DNA from: Anisakis pegreffii | Lineage: Eukaryota; Nematoda; Chromadorea; Rhabditida; Anisakidae | Assembly: GCA_035041965.1 (NCBI GenBank) | Contig: JAPYMA010000193.1 | Span: forward strand, 62,001-126,000 | Reading direction: 5' to 3' | DNA: 64,000 nucleotides | Shown: one piece after another, positions 14,601 to 27,468 of the stretch | Numbering within the stretch: position 1 is the first letter of the stretch | Layout: every line of letters begins with the position of its first letter | Notes under the pieces: model-generated | Told to the model about the DNA's origin: nothing | What the model saw: the letters and a program-made list of their open reading frames with translations, nothing else | Databases searched by the model: none | Position numbers and translations under genes: made by a program

Positions 14601-14967
14601 TCCTTTTTCAGTTCGTCAAATTTTTGCATATCGTCATTCATTATAATCCTATCACTGGAAGTGGTCAAATTTGCATGAAACGTTTCAATTGTACTGTATC
14701 AAAAATAAGCATAAATGCAACGTTGTTTACTTTCCTCTCATTTTCGAAGCCATATCATCGTGGTGCCATACAAATGCTAATACCAAAAACGCCTCTTCCG
14801 AAACTCATCTAATTCATTGTTTTGCTCGAATGACTCTCTGGTTAAGGCTGGAACAGATTTGCGCTCGGATTGGCTGAAGCTTTTGCGGGTGTGAACTTGG
14901 ATCTGAACAAAGACTTGTCTCGCTATCGTATTATATATGCAGTGAAGGTTTCATATGGGCGCTTGCT
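8683..14967 (+). CDS. Possible 5' exons of the multi-pass membrane protein gene
   Basis: Four open + strand segments have good splice borders. 8683-8835 (51 codons, phase 0 to 0, GTGAGT donor) contains a Cys-containing stretch with FLCMSGNIADICEQ. 13168-13227 (TTGCAG to GTATGT) encodes PYFANMDRSSTNTT... if phase 0. 14612-14724 (TTTTTCAG, weak GTTTAC donor) contains NCT and NAT sequons. 14857-14967 contains FALGLAEAFAGVNLDLN. In this order the phases fit: 0, 0, 2, 2. The joined product would be a non-cytoplasmic or extracellular region with N-glycosylation sequons ahead of the membrane segments of the downstream exons. The starting ATG exon was not found, the last donor is weak, and other frames of 13168-13227 are open, so the linkage is tentative. 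Confidence 0.35.
10059..10313 (-). CDS. Unconfirmed single-exon ORF in an intron, about 84 aa
   Basis: An ATG at 10313 opens a minus-strand frame ending at 10059. The composition looks protein-like (many Phe, Lys, Glu, Asn; motif LVDWNFFLENFQ), and it has no signal peptide or known motif. The opposite strand is also open over part of the same bases, and open frames of this length are expected several times by chance in 64 kb of this composition, so this may not be a gene. It lies within the presumed first introns of the + strand membrane-protein gene. Confidence 0.15.
   Translation of the reverse strand, partial: DKAVISHCTILSNRNICFPKNESTFFNDEETLGRIAFENIVLVDWNFFLENFQKTFKLTETIKEKFKCFAQKSAVHMIHSSVIT
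12324..12671 (-). CDS. Uncharacterised minus-strand ORF with Cys/His cluster, 106 to 115 codons
   Basis: The frame is open from 12671 to a TAA at 12324-12326, and the first ATG gives about 106 residues (start MARMTIMDQMQ). The middle is acidic and Ser/Asn-rich. The C-terminal half has CEAESC followed about 16 residues later by CLCEKHH, a spacing that could bind one zinc ion. No splice acceptor is evident at the 5' side, so it would be an intronless gene nested antisense in an intron of the + strand membrane-protein gene, or the terminal exon of an unseen gene. A few ORFs of this length are expected by chance here. The residue composition and the Cys/His arrangement are the reasons to list it. 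No family is recognised. Confidence 0.3.
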   Translation of the reverse strand: MNESEITKKMARMTIMDQMQLLHLIIVDNRTDGPLITVNGEESNSTETIFSESISNNVMKRECEAESCNRVVEIRSYSRAMNCLCEKHHANARRTFAELVIAIQNYCRINRENTA

Positions 14968-16657
14968 GTTTGTCACGATAGTGGTGTGCTGTGCACTGAA
15001 ATATCGATAGAGCGATGAATTTTTTATGTGTAAACTGATCTTTCAAGTATCGTTCGAGCATTTTAATACACCTGATAACTTGTGTCAACAGTGCGGATGT
15101 CAGCTTACATGCTTTATTCAAAATGGTTTTGTCGCAGTTCATTTTCTCATCAGTTTCAACTTCATCCAATTTACGTTCGCGGAAAATTGAATGAATCATG
15201 TTCCGACTTCGCTTTACTGAACCATATTCGATGGTATTTACCCGCTCATTCTTTTATTTATTCAGCTAATTAATGCACATTTCGCACGAAGTCTCATCAA
15301 AATATTTCCAGTTATTGTTATTGTCGCAGTTTTCCACGATTGATCTGCGATACTGTAACATGAGGCTTGGCCGTTTCGTTTTCGGTCAGCCCAACCTTTT
15401 TCTCTGATTCCAGGCTACCACTCTGTGCATATCCATTGAATTTTTCTTTCCCTTGCACATTTCATAAAGTTCTTAATCTTCATTCCCTTCCTCTAACACT
15501 CCCTCCCATTTTCAAAGAGACTTAACCCAGTTTACCCCATTGAATGATACGTTTAGTCGATAATAAATTTTTCATTCGTTGTGTTTGAAAACATTCAAAT
15601 AGTGCACTCAAGTGCTAAACTTCAACATCAATTGTAATCGAAATCCTCCAGAATTCAAGTGTTCATAAAAGTGTTTTCTGAAGTCACGCTTAAATTGATA
15701 TCGAAATAACATGGAATGGAGACATATCGACTGCAGATTCGAACCGTAATAACAGATACCATGCATGAAATTCCATTGGATTTGTATTGCAAATAACCGT
15801 GATGTTTTAATCGGAGGCTTCTTGTGGACATAATTTTGCGAATATTTCATTCCAATCAATTGATCGAATTATAATATCTTCATTGCAGTTGGAGTGTGAA
15901 TGCATGCAATTTTGAATGATTGATCATTAATGTCATTTTCGATCTGTTCTAAAGCGAATACCCATCATTTCAATTGAAATTTGTTACAAAACACTTTCAT
16001 CAGTGAATCCATAGTCCATTATCAGGTGCGTGTTGATTAATTGAATGGAATGTTTGGTATGTGGTCTTGTTGACAACAATCAGCGAACACGCAAATATTT
16101 ATTCGTTCGAGTACCGTCAACGTTACGGTGTTTGATACCATCACCAGAACGCTTCAGATAATACGAACAATTCATGCAAATAACATTGTCCTGTACTCAC
16201 GTGGCTGATGAGCAGATTCTCGAAGTTTTATGCAAATAAATTTTTCACTGCTGACCAAAAATTTTGACTCATGCGGATTCTCAGTGCTTGAGTAGAGTTG
16301 ATTCTATACGATGATTTCAGGGATGTTCCAAGAAAAAGTTGTTGAAATACGAAAAAACCTTCGCACAGCGAGTATAGCGTTGTCTGCTGATGATGTCTAA
16401 GAATTGCATCATATTTATGCACTCAACAAATCATGTCGATTGCTATCGCATTGCAATCAATAAACTAATTCTCATTTTGTTTCCAACTTTATTTTCTCAC
16501 AATTTCCGCACAACGTTCGCTGCAAATAGCTATAATGTTAAAAGCGCTAAAGGCTGCCATTTATTCGCATGAACCAACGAACACAATTATTCATTGATCT
16601 CGATTATTCTTCTAATATCCACCCATTATCATAATCAGTTCATTTCCCCTTTTTCAG

Positions 16658-19600
16658 TTATGACAACGGGAGAATGTATTTATATTTCCTCATCGATTCC
16701 GTTACGTATTTCGATCAGTTTTGAGAGCGGTCTGTGTCGTGCATTCCATCAAAAACAGCTGCACACCTTTGGGTTTGTTTTTTATTAGGAGAAGATAACT
16801 TTTGAAGTCAACATGGCGGTGAATGTGGTCAGCTGTTGGAGCCTTCTTGTCTGGAAAAAATTGAAGATTTTTCTATAATAATGCACGACTTCGAATAGAA
16901 TAGAAGTGAACTGACACATTCATAATGAACTCACTGAGTCTGCTGTGAAGAGGTTTATGGCAAAGTGTTTTAGGTTCATCAGAGTGAATGCTTTTATTTG
17001 TGAGTTGGATAAATGAAGATAAGGACAACAAATGATGATGATCGAGAGATTATTTTTATCGATTGCAGAAAAGATTTGATTAGTGACGTAATGATACTGC
17101 GAGTGTTTTCAATTATAATGATTAAGTGCACTTTTAGAAGAGTCGCAGTTGTACTGATAACAACAGTTGTAATGATGAGTGATTTATGTTGTGTGAACTT
17201 GAGTGTAACGATGAGCAATTCAGCTCGTCGAATTCTAAGTGAAAAATATTCGATTGCTTGTAGAAATGCTTCTTAAAAAGCAAAGTTCAGCGAGTCAAAG
17301 ATTGAAAGTATGGAATGCTGACGTGAACAACGTTATGTCTCCATAATCGGAAGACAAGACAAATTCAGCAAATTGTGTTTTTATTGAGCCACCCTCGATT
17401 CATTTCATTGAAGTGTGTCAGTTTTTTAAAATTGTAAAGCGCTGACCAGAATCGAACATTCTTCCATCGTCCTCTGCCGATGTGACCGTTTGAAATAATC
17501 GATTGTCGAAAGCTTGAATTACAACTGGAATTGAGCTAGTAAAGCGCATATGCTGAAACTCAGCGGAAAGTCAGTCAACTTCATCACGCTTTATTGATAA
17601 ATCGTTACAGAAGTCAAAGACTCCATTAAGTCAAAGACTTTGACTCCATTAACTATAAGAAGTCAAAGCGAGAGTCGATTTACGAAAAAGATTCTGTGCG
17701 ATTCATTTGCTTTCTGCGTTATTCAATTTTTATCGACTATTTTCTGATAGAATATGAATTAAAAATAGATACAACAACTATTGCAACGTGATCACGGTAA
17801 TCAATAGACAATTGCCACTACTGTCGTAACCCGCGTGGTGTACCAATGTCATTGATGTTACTATTATAACGGTTTCAGAACGAATTTTTTATTGTTATTT
17901 GTCACTAAAATACACACGAGGAAATAATATTTGAATATTCACTTGAGTTCTTTTGTTGTTGGTGTTATTTAATTCGTTTGTATATGGGCCGATGATTATT
18001 TGTATCAAGTGCTGTTGATTCTAGATTGATAGTAGTAAAATACATGCGATGTTGGTAATAATAAAATGGTTTGTTCAAATTGATTGCAATATGTCTAAAA
18101 CCACATAAACATTATTGTACAGCCACATTAATTGTTCGACTGTGCTTGATGCAGCATATTCACTGTGTATTGCTACGATGCATTGCAACTTGATGAAATT
18201 GTTTGGTGAATAACATTGATCTGTTTAAAGACATTCTATGCTGTTTTCTTTTTTGTCCATATTAAGCGTACTTGAAAATGATTTATTTTTTTAACGTTTT
18301 CCAACTGCGAAATGGTGAGGCAAAAAATTTTCTTGAAATGATTGCCAAATTTATGCCATGCAGATGAGTCATGTTATTCGCGTTGTTGGTATTATTTTCA
18401 ACAGAAACCAACTATGGAATAGAAGAACTAGAATTGTTGTTGCTGAATAAACCAGTGAAATATAATACAATTGCTTCAATTTGAGGTCGTTTTTTGAAAG
18501 TGGTGACATAATTGTACAACTCATTCATCTCTAAATTATTCAATTTATAGTCTCCTAAAATGAAGTGTGTATTCGGATTTGTGAATTACAGATTCATATT
18601 TTTATTGGCCAGTGGTTAATGTGAAAATCTCGAGTGTGTACTCACTCATCTGTAACACTGGTCTTTTTGGTTATGATTCGTGTTTAGCTTTGACGTCGAT
18701 CTGCTTCGCATTGTAACAAACATATGAGAGAGGATTTCTTCTTACGCCTAATAACCTTATCGAAGTGCATTTGCGATCATTTTCAGTGCAAGACAAGTGC
18801 TTCGCCAGCAACGTGCACTTATATTTGGAGCATACGCAATTCACAATATGGTTCATCAAATGAAATCGTTCTTAGATGTGTGCTCACGGTGAATGGTTCG
18901 CGAATAAAGATATTCTTTTCAGTGCGTTTGTTTATAATACATCATATGCACACACTCGTCGTATCCTGATGATGGCCTTAATGCAGATAGTTGCTGGCGT
19001 TTTGTTATCATTATCATTGTAATATTACTATTCTTGACAGATCAGTCAGATTTTTTAGGTTGATAATAATGTGCTCTAACAATTGAATTTGATATGATAT
19101 AAGCTTGACACATCAGATGGATAGTTTTCTTTGGACATCCTGCTTTATGCACGCGTTTACGTTTATGCTGACTGAAAACCTTTTAAGCGTTTGTTTTATT
19201 ATATTCAGATAATGGGAGCGGCTCAACATTGCGCGAAATCGTTTCTATTAATTTCTTTATTCTTTCCATATCATTCACAATACTAAATTCCAGTTCTTGT
19301 GACATCGCACAGTATTGTTATGACGATTGCAGTTTCTAATCTCTTCCCCTTGACGGCATTCATTGAATATGTCTGTATCAGTTGCTGAATCGTTCAGTGA
19401 TAAATAGATTTCTCAGTTCATTTTGCGTTAACGTCTACATATGACATTGAACGCTTCTGCATTGAATCTCATCGTAAATACTTCCATAGTCATTTCATCT
19501 CCAGTTTCTCAGAGTGAGTGTGATCAACGGGTTGTGTTTGGTTGTTATTATTATCAGTCAAGGATTATTTGGGACGTTGAAAGGATTATTATTCATATTG

Positions 19601-22600
19601 ATTGATGTTGAATGTCCCCATCGTGACAAGTGCATTATTGGTCGCTTAGCTGACATTGATAAAATGATTAGTAGGTGGTGTATTAACTTATTTCATTCGT
19701 ATGAATTGCGCCAGAAATAAATAGGTTTTTTTCTCAGAAATAGATTTTGTAATAATTTCAGCGAATGGTGCAGTTATGTCGTCGGTGAAAATACAGTGTG
19801 ATGTTGAAGAGGCGTTCAACAAAGGGTATGATGATGTGCCATTCAGTTTCTTAAAATTTTATTCATTCCTCTGAATTTGTTTTGACCTCACCTTCAACTA
19901 TTTTTACACTTGTCAGTTGCATTTGAATCGTCATTTTGGCTTCATTAAACTCATCTACTTTTTACTTACAATTAGTAATCACAGCTGTTTACCAATGCGT
20001 TTCGTTTTGTTATGGTTAAAATTATTCAATCAATTGAAATTTATCATAAATGATGGAAAATTGAGTGCAGTTTGAGAATGCAACTGGCTACTCACGATCA
20101 GTTCATTTCCTTCATTCATCGATAAAGTATCCGAAAATTGTTTCATTTTCTCCTAACTTCAAACCACAAATGATAATTTTCTTCTGTTAAATGAACACTT
20201 CAAACGAAATATTAAATTGAAGTCATCAGAAGCAGTCAATGCCCAAAACGACCAACAGCAGAACTCAGAGTGGGCAAAAGTTCGGCATTGTAGAAACATA
20301 TGCGATAATGCAGGTTCATAACATCCTCTCAAACTATCTGCTTTCATTTGTAAAATGATGACCATTCATTTCATCGTTTCCGATTATGGCCAAAGCAGTC
20401 ATAAATTTCAAACATTAAGTTTCAGTCCGAAACAAATGAAGCACTGATCATTTTTTTGCGCCATAAATCAATAAGCGATCATTTTCTGCCGAATATACTC
20501 GTGATATTGATTCTTTCTTGATTTTCGAACATGCTAAATTATGGAATTATGTCACACAGTTAGTCATAAATAGTTACTGGGTTCCTCGAGAAATTTGATT
20601 TCAATTTAAAAAAAGAACATGAAACCACAAAGGTTCAAGTCGAAAAAACCTGTTTAAACCCGTATTGAATGTTTAGATATGCGTTTCGATAATAATTTTG
20701 AGTATGATAACACAATTTTGGGCCGACGAGGGCAATTCATCGTCACCATTTCTTGTTCTTTTCATCTTTCAATTATTCATTCTCGCAGTTGCACTTATTC
20801 TTCTCGCCACTGGACATGATGCTTGTGAGTTTCTTCGAATTGAATTTCATTTGCATTCCACAAATTTGCGACTTGTAAGCCTAATCCTGGAATTGTTATG
20901 TAGAAATTAAATTAAATTACGTTCATTCAACTCAGTTGATCGGCACAATTTATGTCAAATTGCTCTTAATTCTTAATCTCATACTACTATCTAACACCTC
21001 TGATGCTTCACACAGATACTCGCAAGCGCAAAATTGCATGAAGTGCAATCTCAGGTATGTGTCTTCAACATTTCACCTTCAGGGTTTTCGTTTGTGTTTG
21101 CTCAACTTGTCCTCTTTATGGGAATTGCCGAACTGACGACGAGTGCGTTCGTTGCTTTACGGGACACACGTCTCGAGAGATGCCGGTATGCGTTGATTAT
21201 CCATTTTGATATTCAATAGCTTGATGATTTACCCATCATATTCAACAGCTTGACTGTGCGAGATTGATACTTCATTGATGGTGTGCTCAACAGCTGACTG
21301 TAGAAATCGATCGTTTTGCTATCGCATTTTAAGTTGACTGATTTTCGATGTGCTGAAGAGAATTTATGTGATTTCACTTCTCTTTAATGTATTCAGTTCC
21401 ATTTGAGGAGTAGCTTTGAAATCTAATATGCATGTGTTACTTGTGAACTAATTTAGTTAATAATAAAATGGCCGTGTACATCAAGACTCCATCAGTAATC
21501 ACTTGATAAGTCATTAGAGTTGAAATAGAAAATGATGGGTGAATATCTTCATTATGGTGATTATTCGTTGGTTTTGTAACTTTAGCGAATTTGGATGTAC
21601 GATTGTAAAAGGATCAACTTTTTTGCGAAGTCGTTTCATCTCGGCATCAGCGTTGTGTGGTATTTTCCATACCGCAATTGGTGTCATTTATTTAATTGTT
21701 AGTTAATTTCGATTCGTTCTGTTTTATCGTTATTCCTTGATTTAAATTATTTACCTTTTTTTATCCTCAGTCAATAAAACAGTGAGATCAACAGTGCAAT
21801 TGTTAATCTCGTCAAATGTGTTTCAACTCTGTCAAGGGATATGAATTTAAAAAACAGTCATTTAGTCAAAAAATATTAAATGCGCATTCCTTAGTTCTTC
21901 AACTGCGTCTAAAATTGTTTCCGCATAGAATTTTCACTGTCTTTCGGTGAATTTCAAATTCTTGAAATATTTTCCGAGTATCTGAAAAAGCAATTTGTGC
22001 GAACAGATCATTTGTTTGGCATTCAAGCAAGTAATTAATTGATTTTCAAGTTGGGTCCACATTGTCACGACACTCCAGAACCAACAATCATTATATCGAG
22101 AGGTCTGATCACTCGACTCAGAAATAAAATCAGTAGCGTGAGTCGAAGTGGAAGGTAAAGGAAATCTAGCCTATTTCTTCAATACTTTCTAATCTATCGG
22201 TTTTTTTGAGTTATCAGCTTCAAACTGAACTTTCGCTCTCTTGAACTTCTGATAAATAATCTCTAATCTACTGGACTTTCTGAAGCAATGAAACTGGACT
22301 GGAGTTGCAATGCTGGAATTCGCATGCACCGTTCTTGATCCACCAAATTGGAAGTTGAAAATTCGTGAACAAACTGAAAAATATTTCTTTACGTTCGAAA
22401 AGGCAGGTCACTGTGATGAACCATTCCATAGAAAAAAAACGCATCAAATGTGGATTCATCATCAAATGTTATTAATAGCGATACAATCAAATTTCAGCAC
22501 ACTTCACGAAATGTCGAGATCGCCTGAACTGAATGAGCTAGCAGATAATCAAACTCTTTCTCAACGTTGTGCAACTACCTTAAGTAGTGCCACTCTTGTA

Positions 22601-23400
22601 AGTCATTGAACTAAACAAATTTAAATGAATCGTAATTTTTAACTTTCATCTTAAATCAATTTCGGGATCCTTTGTTGATTAGTTGATAATTGCAGAGGGT
22701 ACCGTCTGAGTCGAACGATCATTCCAAACTACCTTATGTCTTGCGAGTGCTCGAGCGTGCAAAAGAGATCGACTCTAAAAATCGATTACATGAACCATTG
22801 TATAATCATGCAGTATTAACTTCTACCACGCAAGTATTTTTTGCCGTTCTCGTTTCTTTTTCTCACATTGCAATAAGTTGATCTGTTTCCGTGAACTAAA
22901 TTATTCAATGTCTTCTGGACTTGCACTGCACAAATTCACTCCGAGCATCTTTGGAACGATTCACCTTTAAAATACGTGCAAAACCATTTTGTTCGCAATG
23001 AAATTACAGTTTCTGCTTTATACAATCAATAGAGAAAAGTAATTTCGATGGAATGATCAATAATTTGATCATATTAGATCGTTTAAGTGATACATACAGT
23101 GGTGTGCAATCGAAGCTCAGCTCAGGAACGTGATATATACCAAGCAACTGGACGCAGCATGATCACTGGAATATTTCATTGTATTTTAAGGCAGATTCAT
23201 CGGTTTCTTTGTCTGCTGATCGTTTGAGTGCAACACTGAACGAGTGTCTTAGAAGAGATGAAGGTGTAGCGCTTGCAGAAGCAGCGCATGAAAATGTATC
23301 ATTTGATGATTATTCTCCCACATGCTCTCCTAGAAATTACCTTTTGAAACTGCAAGAGAATAGAGCGATGTTTTTTTGCATGCAGAATAGAGTTCGATAA
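16658..23400 (+). CDS. Unrecognised multi-pass membrane protein, core exons
   Basis: Nine exons agree in phase: 16658-16705, 18787-18888, 19513-19670, 19762-19825, 20703-20824, 21083-21185, 22498-22597, 22696-22833 and 23191-23400 (stop TAA). Nearly all have TTTCAG/TTGCAG-like acceptors and GTAAGT/GTGAGT/GTATGC-like donors. The product has three clear hydrophobic helices: in exon 19513 (LCLVVIIISQGLFG and onward), exon 20703 (FLVLFIFQLFILAVALILLA) and exon 21083 (FSFVFAQLVLFMGIAEL). Helices two and three are separated by a tight turn, GHDAW. A charged loop of about 45 residues lies between helices one and two. After the last helix follows a Ser/Thr-rich cytoplasmic-type tail of about 160 residues with no recognised domain. 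The layout resembles the last three helices and tail of a serpentine receptor, but I see no diagnostic motif. The likely 5' exons are given separately. Confidence 0.55.
17600..17690. repeat. Short direct repeats of an AAGTCAAAGACT word
   Basis: The word AAGTCAAAGACT(CCATTA) occurs two to three times in close succession, with a further GAAGTCAAAGCGAG copy and an inverted fragment (TTTGACTCCATTA). It lies in the intron between exons 16705 and 18787 and is best explained as local slippage duplication. Confidence 0.5.
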
Positions 23401-26400
23401 ATTTTTTATGGCAACTTCCCTCTGAATGAAACTTGAATGATCTGTTCCATGAATTGCAATATAATCATGCTTCGCGATGAACTTCTGAAAATCTTCTCTA
23501 TAAGTTCACTCATCAAAGTGAGCAGTTTATAAACTTATTTTCGCAAACATTGATCCATATGAGATTGAATGATGGTTGTTTTTGGATGGCCACTTCAATG
23601 AGACATAGTGAATCGACAGCTATTCCGTGATATTTGTAGGGTCAAAAGCAACAACGAGAAGTGTACGAAATGCGGTGACGATTAAAGAGCTGCAAATTTT
23701 CAAATAATTTTAATTATCAGCTATTATACGGCTGTGGAGTGAGGCTTGTGCAGATATACGGGTTGAACAATGAACGCTGAATCAGAATTCATTCATTGGT
23801 GCTGAGAAAATTCGTTTCATTTTCATCGTTTCGAACCACTAAAAGTTTGAAGCCGTCGGAATGGAGGAGATTCAGGCGACGATTCATTTTATGTGATCAT
23901 TGATTGTGATTATTTATGATTATTATTGGATAGATTATTTTCATTGTTATTCACACAAAATCGTGACAACTCACTGAAACGAATTTTAAAAAATCTTTGT
24001 TGAGAATCTCAGTGAATTTTGTTATGCGTTGAAAATTGTTAATAAAAGTTTTCTGTGTAAATTAGAGTGGATGAGACATTTGTTCTCTGTTTTAAAGGAA
24101 GAAGTATTTATTCTTATGGTGTGTACGCCGTGCCAACAATGATGAATTCACTGAACATTTGATTGCGAAAGGTCGATTGTATTTAATTTATTCCTTCTCG
24201 CGTCATTCACCACTGCTGACGATATCTCTTTTTCATGCATCATTCTTTATTCGCGACAAATTCCTCGTCTTTTTGATTAAAATCGAACACAACGACGATT
24301 TTCGAGGATCAAACATTCAGAGGGATACAACTCCTAATGGTTTCAACATCAGTTTCTGAAAAAGTTTTCATTTGTTGCTGTTTGATCAGTAGCATGTGCG
24401 ATATCATTGTTGTTTGACACATTCATTTGTCTCATATCAATTCTTTTTATGATGTATTAACATTCATCATTCAGCATTCTTGCGAATTCATCTCATTAAA
24501 AATTACACATAGAAGCCAAATGGCGACGGAAAAAGATTCGGAGTCGGCAAACTTCATTCGCGAATGTTCTTGTTAACGTGATGAAGTGAAGCAATTCCAA
24601 TTTGTTTTATTGTCGAAAAATCTAAGGATTCCTCCCATACGGATCACATTGCTTCAGCGATTAACCTCGTCTTTGTATTTAAAAATATTCTTTACTTTTT
24701 TCCTGGAAATATTCACGTTGATTCAGTCAAAATGTCTCTTTCTAGACGATGAATGCATTTTGAGGTGATACGCAAATGTATTGGAAGAAACAAAATTTGC
24801 GATATCCAAAGTTCCACCCATGTTTTAGTGGGGTCATGCAAGGCGAACTTATACTTGGAATTTTGTTTGGATGGAGAAGTCTGAGGGTTCACCCGAGCTT
24901 TCTGAGGTTCGCCGTAAAGGATAGTGTGTCAGCTTGGTATGAAAATGCAGTGGAAAATAGTAATTTTAAAGTATTTAGCATATTCGCTAGCAGTTCAACG
25001 TCGTTGTGGGGTAAGAAATTACTTGGAACATTTCAGTTTGATTGTACAAGTCTGAGATGTCGCTTGAGGCTCCTGAAATTTGCTTCAGGGTTCAACACAC
25101 AAAATCCTTTTTCAGTGTAGTGAATTTAGTCCGCTGAAATGCGAGGTGTTTTCGGGTGTCAAGAGCCTCATATGGTTTCGCCTTTTATGGTTTCGCCGAT
25201 CGTCTCTTGCGTGTTTCCCATTGATATCTTTAATCAACGCAACTACTCTCTCTCATGATTTGATGACGACAGATAGTCTTCTTCGAATTTCTGCTCCAGT
25301 AAAAAATATACTGCAGTTGACCTTAATAGTTTCTTTCATTATTGCCGTCAAGACACATGGAAAACTGAATTACTGACAGTTAATCAGTCGTCAAGAGCTT
25401 CCAAAACAGCGACCGTATTCCTGATTCCGTTTATTTTTCTTGTCTGGGGACATCGGTAAGTAGCGATTCTCCCACACATCAGATACTTTCAAGATTAGGT
25501 ATCGATGACTTGGAAACAAACGTTTTTCTGCTTTTCCATCACGTCCTGCCCGCTAAAGTAGTTTTTTTCGCTATGACTCCATAAGTGTCAATTGTCACGT
25601 CCTTCCCATCACAAGTCCAGCTATTATCTCCTTGACGGACCGCATCATATTGATGAAACTATACAATGGCCTTCCATAACTGAAACAAAACACTATATAT
25701 ATATTTTTTTATAAAATCTTCAAGTTCTTATCGAACATACGGAAAGGGAAGCTACATTGATAACCGCTAAATTTCAGTGGGAATTAGAAGATAAGGGGCA
25801 TATTGAAAAAGTTGCAGAGGGTTATATGAGCTACTTTGCAGAGCCATGCGGTTCTCTTTCAACATGTCGACAAAACTGAATGAGTGGTAGTAGAAAAACC
25901 GTTGTCATCACTCTTGCGTGCTAACTCTACTCATAAAATTCGGGAGCTTTGAGCGAACTTTGATACTTCATGAATCTGTCTCAAATTTTGAAAAGGTTGT
26001 TACTGCTAGGAACGGAATCATACATTAAATTACAGATCTGAACTTCACCCTCTGTCATTTATAACATTACCATCAATAAATAAACCACTCACATTCACAA
26101 TCAGTATCAATCAGATTTAAGCAACACACCACCGTAGACAGGCTAGGACTTTAAGACTGAGGGTATTGCTAAAGAAAAATAAGATACCTGGAAGAGTTTC
26201 GAAAGTTGAAGAATATGATTGTGGTTTCTCGAATCTTTTATCGATGAGTTTGTTTGTTCACAGTTTATTCCAATATTAAAAAAACACTGTATACTAACTT
26301 TTTTTGAACATCATTATTATTAGTAGAATCATCAGCAAGTATATAATAATAACAGCTTATCAGAAGAGTGCAGTTCTCAGGTATATAATTATTTCTGTTC

Positions 26401-27468
26401 AAATAGATTTACGGTTCGTTTAGATTGCGTCACAGAACTGAATGTAAAGGCATTGTAGCGACGATATTCTTATTTCGGAAAACGACTCGTGAAATTATGG
26501 CTAACACTGATCAGCGGCAAGAATCAGATGAATTCATGTAATAAAGGGAGTAAAAAGTACTATTTATTATTTGTTCAATTAGCTTCCAAATTTAGTTTTT
26601 AGTTGGACAACTCAACAACAACATTAGGTAGAATGGACTCGCTGGAAGGCAGTTTCAAAAATATCGAAAGAAGCATCGCTCATACGAATGACATTGAATT
26701 GTGAGGGTGGAAAGATTCTTAAGGTTGATCGTAGTGGAGTGGCTTTTGTTGTTAACATAATGTATGCAAATTCAACACACCTTTATGATTATCCCTGCGG
26801 TCAAAATTCAATAATCAATCTTTTATGATAGCACGGATAAAACTGTTGGAGCCTGCATAAGGAACTAATTCTTGATTCTTGAAAATATATGTCCCTAAAT
26901 ATGGCTCAATTACTCATGACGCATTTCCTCACATAACTATTCAGCATTCACTTTCATTTCCGTCCAGAGAAACTACTTTCATTGAGGCATCAACGGAAGA
27001 TAATCGAAAAAGAAGCGTACAGTGTCTATGAATGAAAAGTTTGGGAAAAAAATCCGCAAATTTGTAATTCTATATTAAGCAAAAATTCGATATTACATGT
27101 AATAGGATTCATGATTCGGAAAGTGAAAGGAAGCATCATTACTAAATTAATATGAGCGAACGAGTGAATGGAACGCTTCGATAAACATTCATTATTGTTT
27201 TGTCACCGGACTCATCCATTCATTTATTCGTCTGTTTGCCATCATCGTTAGTCTTCTGACCATTGCAGTGATCATTACAAACTTCAACGAAACTTATTCC
27301 ATTTCAAAGATAATGTTCAGCCTCACATAATGCAATATTCACGAATTTCAAACCGTACTAAAAAACTTTTGGAATCAGCGTTCTTTTGTGACTCATTGTA
27401 ACATTCATTTCCGTTGAGTTACGAGTATGTCGAATGAAAATTGATTGTAATTATTATGCGGTTGTTGA
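23401..27468. other. No supported gene; possible 3' UTR and unassigned open frames
   Basis: AATAAA-type words near 24041 could end the mRNA of the upstream gene. The segment 24776-25640 is less AT-rich and holds overlapping + strand open frames (24776-25120 and 25080-25376), but without splice partners or recognisable motifs. A segment 25388-25455 has a good GTAAGT donor and is open in two frames, one of them hydrophobic (VFLIPFIFLVWG), so it could be an isolated exon. The rest is AT-rich with no coding signal that I can support. Confidence 0.35.

Noticed and set aside
14951..15199. Minus-strand segment reading RKLDEVETDEKMNCDK with a GTAAGC donor
   Set aside because: Attractive alone, but it overlaps a candidate + strand exon and has no partner exon on its strand.
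21016..21185. Cys-rich reading across two segments (NCMKCNLR then VFVCVCSTCPLYGNC)
   Set aside because: It needs a different phase from the flanking exons. The hydrophobic reading of 21083-21185 joins in phase on both sides and continues the membrane-protein gene.
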